Source: Crocosphaera watsonii WH 8501
GTDB lineage: Bacteria; Cyanobacteriota; Cyanobacteriia; Cyanobacteriales; Microcystaceae
NCBI RefSeq assembly: GCF_000167195.1
Contig: NZ_AADV02000002.1
Coordinates: forward strand, 124,001 to 188,000
Direction of reading: 5' to 3'
DNA length: 64,000 nucleotides
The notes below the pieces were generated by a model. It was not told the DNA's origin. It saw nothing but the letters and a program-made list of their open reading frames with translations, and made no database searches. Shown here piece by piece: positions 53,662 to 60,760 of the stretch. Numbering within the stretch: position 1 is the first letter of the stretch; every line of letters begins with the position of its first letter. Position numbers and translations under genes: made by a program.

Positions 53662-55320
53662 ATGAATGAACGTCTTCCCAAAGCTAAGCATCCTCCAAAT
53701 CGTTTGGCCTGTTTACCATACGGGGTTGGTCATGATGATGAAGGGGTCTGTCTAGAGGTGCAACTGGGTCCTTATCGCATTTTACTGGATTGTGGTTTAG
53801 GGGATCTCAGCCATTTAATCGATCAAACTCAAACTCCAGTTGATGCGGTCTTTTGTAGTCATGCTCACAGGGATCATGCTAGAGGTTTAAAATCACTTCA
53901 TGAGGCTTTTCCTAACTTACCTATCTATGCTAGTCAGGTCACTAAACACCTTCTTCCCCTGAATTGGCCCCAGAAAAATCCCCCCAAAACCTCTAATTTT
54001 TGTCAGGGGTTATCCTGGGAAAAACCCCTGGAATTATTTGATGATTTAACGGTGCAATTATTTCCCTCCGGCCATTTACCAGGGGCTGCGTCTATTCTCT
54101 TGAGTTACCGTACCAGCCAACGAACCTATAAATTACTCTACACAGGAGATTTTTCTTTATCCAATCTCCAATTGGTGGAAGGACTCTCTATCGAAGCATT
54201 ACGGGGTTTATCTCCCGATATTTTGATTATTGAAGGAAGTTATGGGACTATTCGCCATTCCCATCGTCGTCAACAAGAAAAACAACTAATGCAGCGTATT
54301 CATGAGTGTTTGACTCATGGTTACAGTATTGTTTTACCAGTGCCAACCTTGGGGCTAGGACAAGAAATTTTAAAATTATTACGTTCCCATCATCAATTTA
54401 CGGGCCGTGAGTTGGATATTTGGGTGGATGGGGAGGTGGCCAACGCTTGCGATCGCTATTTAGATTTGCTTTCAGAGTTTCCCTTATCGGTACAAAATTT
54501 CGCTAAGCATCAACCTCTTTTTTGGGATGAGCGCATCTGTCCCCGTTTACGTCGTTTGACCCCCCAACAACGGGGAAAAATTGGACAAAATTCCTGCATT
54601 GTCTTAACAGATGATCTCACCACTCTTTATGACGAAGGTTATTTGCTATCAGGGTTATGGGTGATTTTATTCCCTGCTTCTCCCAATGAGGGACAAACCC
54701 TAGAATCACCGGAAATTATGTCCCTGATGGAACGGGTTTCTATTCATAGCGAGTCTTATGTTTTGGCGGAACATAGCGATGGCCGCAATACCACTCAATT
54801 AATTCATAATTTACGACCACAGCATATTATTTTTGTTCATGGTTCAACGATTAATTTAAGAGATTTAACTAATTTAGAAGAGCTACAAAATCGTTATCAA
54901 CTTCATCTCCCATCCCCTGGAACTTTAGTGGAACTTCCCATTGGAGACAAGTTTATTCAACCAGAAGCTCCTTCTTCTGGTGTTTACGAGGGAGAGTTAA
55001 ATGATTTAGAAACCAATATTACCTTGACTTTCCCCCACACCATTGTTAACGATCCTCACTGGCGTTATTTCGCTGATACGGGCCTGCTTGAAGCTCGTTG
55101 GCAAGGGGATGAGTTGGTTTTGCGCGGTATTTCTCAACGGGAACTGCTCAACCAAAGTAAAACCGATCAGATATTTAATGATTTAGATTGTTGTTTGACC
55201 TGTTGTCATTATCGGGGTCAACGTTGTTGGAATTCTCAGTCCCCTCTTTATGGGTTTAAGGTGACACAAGAGGGTTACTGTCCTGTTTTTAAACCTCTAC
55301 CCAAACCAGAAGATGAGTAA
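53662..55320 (+). CDS. Metallo-beta-lactamase fold, beta-CASP-type protein with Cys-rich tail
   Basis: 552 residues from ATG 53662. The N-terminal metallo-hydrolase motifs are CSHAHRDHARG, SGHLPGAAS and YTGDFSLSN. A beta-CASP-like insertion follows (IVLPVPTLGLGQEIL). Then come VLAEHSDGRNTTQLIHNLRPQHIIFVHGS, which close the active site. Such proteins are usually RNA or DNA nucleases (RNase J/CPSF relatives). An extra C-terminal region of about 150 residues ends with CCLTCCHYRGQRCWN and GYCPVF, a cluster of six Cys and a His that could hold a metal. Substrate unknown. It may be co-transcribed with the HisD-like gene. Confidence 0.85.
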   Translation: MNERLPKAKHPPNRLACLPYGVGHDDEGVCLEVQLGPYRILLDCGLGDLSHLIDQTQTPVDAVFCSHAHRDHARGLKSLHEAFPNLPIYASQVTKHLLPLNWPQKNPPKTSNFCQGLSWEKPLELFDDLTVQLFPSGHLPGAASILLSYRTSQRTYKLLYTGDFSLSNLQLVEGLSIEALRGLSPDILIIEGSYGTIRHSHRRQQEKQLMQRIHECLTHGYSIVLPVPTLGLGQEILKLLRSHHQFTGRELDIWVDGEVANACDRYLDLLSEFPLSVQNFAKHQPLFWDERICPRLRRLTPQQRGKIGQNSCIVLTDDLTTLYDEGYLLSGLWVILFPASPNEGQTLESPEIMSLMERVSIHSESYVLAEHSDGRNTTQLIHNLRPQHIIFVHGSTINLRDLTNLEELQNRYQLHLPSPGTLVELPIGDKFIQPEAPSSGVYEGELNDLETNITLTFPHTIVNDPHWRYFADTGLLEARWQGDELVLRGISQRELLNQSKTDQIFNDLDCCLTCCHYRGQRCWNSQSPLYGFKVTQEGYCPVFKPLPKPEDE

Positions 55321-55386
55321 TTACCCGTTTATGATAGGATATTTTGTAATCCATAATATAAAACAATTGGGAAGGTACATAACCAG

Positions 55387-55524
55387 ATGGAAGCCGTATT
55401 CCTTTTAGCAAAATTACCCGAAGCTTATCAAATTTTCGATCCCTTGGTAGATGTGTTACCAGTCATTCCCGTATTTTTCTTGGCTCTAGCCTTCGTTTGG
55501 CAAGCAGCAGTAGGTTTTAAGTAA
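55387..55524 (+). CDS. psbK: Photosystem II reaction centre protein PsbK
   Basis: 45 residues, including the short leader that is removed (MEAVFLLAK), then the mature [20 protein letters not shown] and [16 protein letters not shown]. This is the standard PsbK sequence with one membrane helix. It associates with CP43 in photosystem II. GGGAAGG lies 12 bp upstream of ATG 55387. It is followed by a strong terminator, so it is probably a single-gene unit. Confidence 0.97.
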   Translation: MEAVFLLAKLPEAYQIFDPLVDVLPVIPVFFLALAFVWQAAVGFK

Positions 55525-55562
55525 ACTTTGACTTACTCTCAATAGTTAAGTTTCTTATTTAT

Positions 55563-55598
55563 CAAAGGCATCTACTTATAGATGCCTTTGTTTTTTTT
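55563..55598 (+). terminator. Rho-independent terminator after psbK
   Basis: CAAAGGCATCTA pairs with TAGATGCCTTTG around CTTA, followed by eight T. Confidence 0.95.
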
Positions 55599-55711
55599 GG
55601 CAACTTTACCCCCCCGATGATTTCGTCAAGTTAATTCCTTAGCTTTATCCCGCAGACAGAATTCGGACGACATTGTGATAAACTATAAATTTTTATAGGA
55701 AGTATTGTATT

Positions 55712-56083
55712 ATGGGTTTTCAAGAGGTTTGTTTATTGTTGGCTTCAGTGCTAACTAGCGCCATGGGACAGTTATTCCTGAAAATGGGAGCCAATTCATT
55801 AGGAAAGGTGAACGCAAGTAATGCTGTCAGTCATATTCTTAATATTCTTTTGACCCCAAAACTAATATTAGGGTTGGCTTGCTATGGGTTAGGGGCGATC
55901 GCTTATATTCTTTTATTAACTCGTGTCAACCTTAGTGTAGCTGGCCCTTCTGCTTCGATTATCTATATCTTTTCTGTCTTATTTGGGTATTTTGTCTTTA
56001 AAGAAAATATCCTCATCCATCAGGCTCTTGGTCTAGGACTTATTGTCTGTGGCGTTGTTCTTGTGGCCTCCAAAGGTAACTAA
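55712..56083 (+). CDS. EamA/DMT-type small membrane transporter
   Basis: A 123-residue protein with four membrane helices (VCLLLASVLTSAMGQLFL, LILGLACYGLGAIAYILLL, ASIIYIFSVLFGYFVF, ALGLGLIVCGVVLVAS), the size of half an EamA transporter. The pattern GQLFLKMGA and the ending HQALGLGLIVCGVVLV match small multidrug/EamA proteins such as ArnE-like ones. It probably acts as a dimer; substrate unknown. It is followed 72 bp later by a tRNA gene. Confidence 0.82.
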   Translation: MGFQEVCLLLASVLTSAMGQLFLKMGANSLGKVNASNAVSHILNILLTPKLILGLACYGLGAIAYILLLTRVNLSVAGPSASIIYIFSVLFGYFVFKENILIHQALGLGLIVCGVVLVASKGN

Positions 56084-56155
56084 AATTATTTTTGCGATTA
56101 GTCTTGCTAAATGTCTGGAGGTTGTGCTATGATAATTAGTCGTTGAGAAAGACAA

Positions 56156-56229
56156 GGGCTTGTAGCTTAGTGGATTAGAGCGCGTGGCTACGAACCACGA
56201 GGTCGGGGGTTCAAGTCCCTCCAAGCCCG
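56156..56229 (+). tRNA. tRNA-Arg (anticodon ACG)
   Basis: 74 bases fold as a cloverleaf. The acceptor stem is GGGCTTG/CAAGCCC. The anticodon stem is CGTGG/CCACG with loop CTACGAA (anticodon 56190-56192), and the T arm has GGTTCAAGTCC. CCA is not encoded. ACG is read as ICG after deamination. The surrounding genes are ridA and a DMT transporter. Confidence 0.95.
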
Positions 56230-56244
56230 TACACATGGAAAAAT

Positions 56245-56640
56245 ATGAGTAATTTTCAGATTATTCGTACCAATAATGCTCCTTCCCCTGTCGGCCCTTA
56301 TAATCAGGCCATTGCAGCACAGGGGAGGCTTTTGTTTTTGGCTGGACAGATTCCTTTGCACCCGGAAACAGGGGAACTGGTTGGGGAAAATGATATTACT
56401 GAACAAACCCAACAAGTTATGAAAAATATCGCTGCTATTTTGGCCGCAGCAGGGGCAAACTGGCAAAATGTGGTTAAAACTACTGTTTTTTTGAGCAACT
56501 TAACCAATTTTACCCCGATGAATCAAGTGTATGGTCAATACTTTAACGAAGAAACAGCGCCTGCACGGGCTTGTGTAGAAGTTTCTCGTCTGCCTAAAGA
56601 TGTTTTAGTGGAGATTGAATGTATTGCCATAATCCCCTAA
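56245..56640 (+). CDS. ridA: RidA/YjgF family 2-iminobutanoate/2-iminopropanoate deaminase
   Basis: A 131-residue RidA protein with the usual blocks [46 protein letters not shown] and [24 protein letters not shown]. The conserved Arg of PARACVEV (substrate carboxylate) and Glu near the end are present. It hydrolyses reactive imines and enamines made by PLP enzymes. It starts 15 bp after the tRNA gene. Confidence 0.95.
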   Translation: MSNFQIIRTNNAPSPVGPYNQAIAAQGRLLFLAGQIPLHPETGELVGENDITEQTQQVMKNIAAILAAAGANWQNVVKTTVFLSNLTNFTPMNQVYGQYFNEETAPARACVEVSRLPKDVLVEIECIAIIP

Positions 56641-56646
56641 TTTTTG

Positions 56647-56823
56647 TTAGATCAAATCAAATTGATGACAAATAACCCCACACACAGCGGCAAAAACCGT
56701 GATTCCTAAAGCTAGGAGAGGGTTTTGTCCTTGGCTAACCGCAAAAGAGGTAACAACCCCTGCACCTAAACCCGCAGTTAAAGCAGCACTCACAAAGTCT
56801 TTGTCTGTATTTTTCTTATACAT
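56647..56823 (-). CDS. 58-residue membrane protein, cyanobacterial small protein
   Basis: Read from ATG 56823: MYKKNTDKDFVSAALTAGLG, then AGVVTSFAVSQGQNPLLALG and ITVFAAVCGVICHQFDLI. There are two hydrophobic segments joined by SQGQNP and a short polar N-terminus. Codon use and low-gap hydrophobic pattern make it a convincing gene. It is convergent with ridA and divergent from the ferredoxin gene. I recall similar short proteins in cyanobacterial genomes, but no function. Confidence 0.65.
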   Translation of the reverse strand: MYKKNTDKDFVSAALTAGLGAGVVTSFAVSQGQNPLLALGITVFAAVCGVICHQFDLI

Positions 56824-57021
56824 ATATTTTTCTTGGTTCTATTAATACAAGAGATAATTTTGACGTTGCTCAAACTTAACATTCTCTGAGAGCCAAGTGT
56901 CAGGAAATGCTGTAAATTGCAATCAAGCTTTAAGTTTAGTCATATCTCTTAACAATAACCAAGAGGCTACCGAATAAAGATACATTAGATTAAGGAAAGC
57001 CGATCAAGTTTTACGGAAAAT

Positions 57022-57339
57022 ATGTCCAATACCTATACTGTTGAGATCCATCATCAAGGAAACACCCAAACCATTGAAGTTCCCGAAGATCAAAAGGTGT
57101 TAGTTGCAGCTAGAGAAGCAGGTATCGATCTACCAATCTCCTGTGAAGCAGGAGTCTGTACAAGCTGTGCAGGAAAGCTCTTGGAGGGAGAAGTTGAACA
57201 AAGTGACGGGATGGGTTTAAGTCCTGAGTTACAAGGAGAGGGTTATGCCTTATTATGCGTATCCTATCCTCGTTCTAACCTCGTCGTTGAAACTGAAAAA
57301 GAAGAAGAGGTTTATAGCAGACAGTTTGGACAACCTTAA
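57022..57339 (+). CDS. Plant-type [2Fe-2S] ferredoxin
   Basis: A 105-residue ferredoxin. Cluster ligands are in CEAGVCTSCAGKL with the fourth in YALLCVSYP, the normal C-x4-C-x2-C-x~29-C layout. The acidic surface (EGEVEQSDGMGLSPE) and tail fit a photosynthetic electron carrier that receives electrons from photosystem I. It is a few residues longer at the C-terminus (EEEVYSRQFGQP) than major PetF, so it may be one of the minor ferredoxins. It is followed by a strong terminator. Confidence 0.93.
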   Translation: MSNTYTVEIHHQGNTQTIEVPEDQKVLVAAREAGIDLPISCEAGVCTSCAGKLLEGEVEQSDGMGLSPELQGEGYALLCVSYPRSNLVVETEKEEEVYSRQFGQP

Positions 57340-57357
57340 CTAATTATGATATCAATG

Positions 57358-57390
57358 AATAAGGGGCTTAATTTGATTAAGCCCCTTATT
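57358..57390. terminator. Bidirectional terminator after the ferredoxin gene
   Basis: AATAAGGGGCTTAAT pairs with ATTAAGCCCCTTATT around TTG, a 15-bp perfect stem. It lies between the ferredoxin stop and the convergent NACHT remnant. Confidence 0.9.
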
Positions 57391-57396
57391 TATGTC

Positions 57397-57616
57397 TTAA
57401 ATTGATAATAAAGTCGATTCTATTTCCTGTTTCACCTTTGAGCTAATATTACCCTCTCCCTGTAAACATTCTACTAAGAAAACATTCCCATTATAAAAAA
57501 GGTTCCATAATTCCTTTTCTTGTTCATCTAACCGCCAGTCATAACAAATGTTACGGTGATTGATTAATATCTCTCGAAATTTATCAACCCATTCTTGCCC
57601 TTGATTTTTCCACCAA
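57397..57616 (-). pseudogene. NACHT (NLR-like) protein, C-terminal NCH2-type fragment
   Basis: About 73 residues: PWWKNQGQEWVDKFREILIN, then HRNICYDWRLDEQEKELWNLFYN and VFLVECLQGEGNISSKVKQEIESTLLSI. HRNI-DW followed by NxxLVECL and a final EIExTLL is the C-terminal helical signature I recall from cyanobacterial NACHT proteins (NCH2). Bacterial NACHT proteins are anti-phage immune proteins. The N-terminal effector and NACHT ATPase are missing, replaced by ISAzo13 copy 2, which supplies a chimeric front part (up to 57714). Dead here. Confidence 0.65.
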
Positions 57617-57838
57617 GGTGATTTCCGAGAAAGCTTTTCCCATAGGGGGTAATCGCTTGGACTAAAGGCTTTCAAGAAATAAAAGGAACAGAGAGTTAGC
57701 GGATCTTGGTACACAACTTTAAAATTTCATAATTGGCTTGTCTGAAAAAACAGAAGAAATAGATTAAAATGAAGAGGTAAAAAGATTAGAGAGAGTAAAT
57801 TGAAGCTAAAACAGACAAATAATCCCTTAACCCCGTCG

Positions 57839-59009
57839 ATGGTCGATGATTTACGTTTAGCAGTCTCAAAAATGACGGGAGCAGAGCGTCGTTCATTTCA
57901 AGCTGAAATGTGTCTCAAGTATTGTGGAGGAAGTGCCAGACAAACCGAAATCTTGTTTGGTTGGGGGAGAAAAAATGTTCAACTTGGATTACATGAAAAA
58001 CGAACTGGGATAGTGTGTTTAGGATTACAATCAGTCAATAGTGGATGTAAAAAATGGGAGGAAAGATACCCAATAGTTGCCCAATCATTGAAAGAAATAG
58101 CCGAAGCTCACGCACAACAAAACCCCACATTTAATAACCCCATTGCCTATACAAGATTAACGGCGGCTGAAGCCCATTAACAATTAAGAAATCTAGGATA
58201 TAATGGAGAGAAGGTTCCTGCTGCTTCGACAATGGCAGATATTTTAAATCGTTTGGGCTATCGATTAAGAAAAGTGGTAAAAGCTAAACCTAAAAAAAAT
58301 CTCGGAGACGGACGCTATCTTCGAGAATATAGAGAAAAAAGATAGAAAAAAAGACCCTTCTGTGAAACGTTTAAGTATGGATTGTAAAGCAACTGTGGAA
58401 ATAGGAGAATATTCACGTGGCGGACAAACCAGAGGTTATAATCAAGCTCAAGATCATGATATGGGAACTAAAGAAAAATACGTTCCTTGTGGGATTGTAG
58501 ATGAAGAGACAGGGCAACTTTATGTAACTTTTGGAAGTTCTTATAAAACGAGTGATTTCATGGTAGATAACTTGGAGCAATGGTGGACAAGTCTGAGTAT
58601 AACTGAAAAGCAGCAACTAGAGAACATCCAAATTAAAGTTGATAATGGAGCAGAAAATAGTGGAATAAGAAGGCAATTTTTGAAGAGAATGGTAGAGTTT
58701 GCCGACCAAACTAAGAAATCTATTCAATTACTATATTTTCCTCCTTATCACAGTAAATATAATCCCATAGAAAGATGTTGGGGAATTTTAGAGAGGCATT
58801 GGAACGGAACACTTCTGAGAAATGCTCAAACGATGTTAGCTTGGGTAAAAACTATGACATGGAAAGGCTTAAATCCGATAGTTAAGTTAAGTAAAAAAGT
58901 TTATCAAAAAGGCATTTCTTTAACGAAAAAAGAGATGAAGGAAATTGAGAAACGTTTAGAACGTAATCCTCACTTACTTAAATGGGATATTTTGATTAGA
59001 CCCAGTTAG
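57839..59009 (+). pseudogene. ISAzo13-family transposase, copy 2 (stop codon and A8 frameshift)
   Basis: It aligns with copy 1 throughout. Copy 1 has GCCATTAAACAA where copy 2 has GCCCATTAACAA, giving an in-frame TAA at 58178-58180. The homopolymer between the two frames is A8 (58292-58299) instead of A9, so a different shift would be needed. The DDE part (58362-59009) is complete with KVDNGAENSG and YHSKYNPIERCWGILE. Not able to make full-length transposase without two corrections. Confidence 0.85.
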
Positions 59010-59116
59010 TCTAAAAAGTTAATAAGAGTGTAAAATTAAGTGAATTTCCTTTTTAAAAATAGTCAAAGCTAATTTAAAAGTTAGCGTATTTCTTTCTTTT
59101 AGATAGGGAGGTTTTT

Positions 59117-59139
59117 GTTCGCGGAAAGTATCCGCGAAC
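59117..59139 (+). terminator. Terminator at the end of ISAzo13 copy 2
   Basis: GTTCGCGGA/TCCGCGAAC stem, then AACTTTTTATTTTT, identical to copy 1. Confidence 0.7.
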
Positions 59140-59227
59140 AACTTTTTATTTTTCCCTTTTCGCTTATTTGAGATGTTCTACAAACAGATTCTGAGAATGG
59201 GTGGGAAACTTTTTCTTGGAAATAACC

Positions 59228-60717
59228 TTGCTCCTTTTAATTATGGTAAATCTACCCTATTAAATGCTTTACTAGGAGAAAAAACTTTACCCATCGATCT
59301 TATTCCCACCACAGGGGCAGCCATTTATGTTAAATATGGAGAATAATTAAAAACCAAAATAACCTTAAATAATAATAAAATTATTGAAGAAGAAGGAACA
59401 AATATCCTAAAAAAATATGCAACACTTGATGATAACAGGTGTATGAATCAAGAAGTAAAATCTGTAGAAGTTTATTGTAATCATTCCCTTTTAAAAATGG
59501 GAGTGGAATTTTTAGATTTACCAGGAACCAATGATCGAGAAGAGCAAAATAAATTAGTTAAAGATCAATTATTAACTTCAGATTTAATTATCCAAGTGGT
59601 TGATGCTCGAAAATTAATGACTCTTGAAGAAAGAGAAAATTTTAGAGATTGGTTGCTAAACCGTGGCATTAATAGTGTTATATTAGTGATAAATTTCTTG
59701 AATTTATGGGAACCACAAGAACAAAAAGACGTTTATTATAGATTACGCTTTGTTGCTGAAAGTTTTCGCTCAAATTTACCTTCTGGGTTCAGTAATCTAT
59801 ATAGAGTTGATGCTTTACCGGCATTGAGAGGGAAACTCAAAGGGGATAATAATGAAGTACAAAGAAGTGGTTTGTCCATGCTTGAGTCTGCTTTACAAAC
59901 TATTATCATTCAACAGAAACAAGAACAAACTTTTAGAAGAGAACGTTTTGAGACAATTAGTTTTCAAGTGAAAGAGATAGCCCTCAATCAAAGAAATAAT
60001 CTTATTAAACAATTGAAAAATATAGAACAGAGAATAGATAAAGAAAAAGAAATCAAACAGAAAGCACAACAAGTCATTAACCAAGGATTTCAACGCGCCC
60101 TCTCTGATTTTTATAGTTGGCTATACTTACCTAAACTATTAAATCAATATCAAAATGAATTAGCGATCGCTTTAGAACAAAATACCTTTCAACAGTGGTG
60201 TAATAATGATTTTCAAGATAAAATAATTACTTATCAAAAGAATATCAATGAATGGGGAGATAAAGCTTGTTTATTTTTTGAAAATAACTTCTTGACTCCT
60301 TTAAATATTAGCATTCCTGATCCCCCAGAAATATCCATTTCTTTACCAGAAGGAAATGAAGAAAAATCTAACTATTTTAATGATATCACCACCGTTGGTA
60401 TTCCTACAGGAATCGGTTTGTTAGTAGGAGGACCTATAGCAGCTGCCGTTTTAGGAGGGGCAAGTTATTTCCTCAACAAAACCACAACACAAGCAGAAAA
60501 AGAAGCAATGACACAGAATTCTCAAACTCCATCTACTTCTGTTGAATTTGCTCAGAACTATTTAACTCATTTTAGTGAGCAAGTATTATTAAGTTTACGG
60601 AAATATGAACAAGAACTATCCAAAATTATGGAGGTACCCCATAATTTACACTCATCAGAAATAGCTCAGTTATCTTATAAAATACAGATATTAAACGATC
60701 TTTTAACGGGACTTTAG
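59228..60717 (+). pseudogene. Dynamin-like GTPase, N-terminus missing and one in-frame stop
   Basis: About 495 codons. G1 is APFNYGKSTLLNALLG at the very start, so only the region before the P-loop is lost to ISAzo13 copy 2. G2 Thr lies in PTTGAAIYV, G3 is DLPGTND and G4 is NFLNLW. A TAA at 59344-59346 splits the frame 30 codons after the P-loop; the part from ATG 59443 is 424 residues without G1. The helical stalk follows, with a hydrophobic Gly-rich segment (TGIGLLVGGPIAAAVLGGASYFL) near residue 315 of that part, a likely membrane-contact paddle. Bacterial dynamins act on membranes, and some are phage defence proteins. Confidence 0.82.
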
Positions 60718-60760
60718 CTAATTTTAGTCCAAGAATCCCTCACTTTTAGCGAAGGGAGCG

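Larger units (their letters stand above)
57617..59227 (+). mobile_element. ISAzo13-family insertion sequence, copy 2 (complete, 1611 bp)
   Basis: Terminal repeat GGTGATTTCCGAGAAA on the left and, inverted, GGTTATTTCCAAGAAA on the right. Nearly identical to copy 1 at 7000-8611, in the opposite orientation. Left flank: NACHT remnant. Right flank: dynamin-like GTPase remnant. Again the flanks do not match each other. Confidence 0.85.

Noticed and set aside
57022-57339. Ferredoxin as FdxH of a nitrogenase cluster
   Set aside because: No nif gene is nearby and the sequence pattern is that of an ordinary plant-type ferredoxin.
57617-57714. First idea that about 95 bp of NACHT coding DNA was duplicated at both ISAzo13 sites
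   Set aside because: The shared segment begins with the inverted counterpart of the element's other end, so it is the IS terminus; the NACHT match starts only at 57616.
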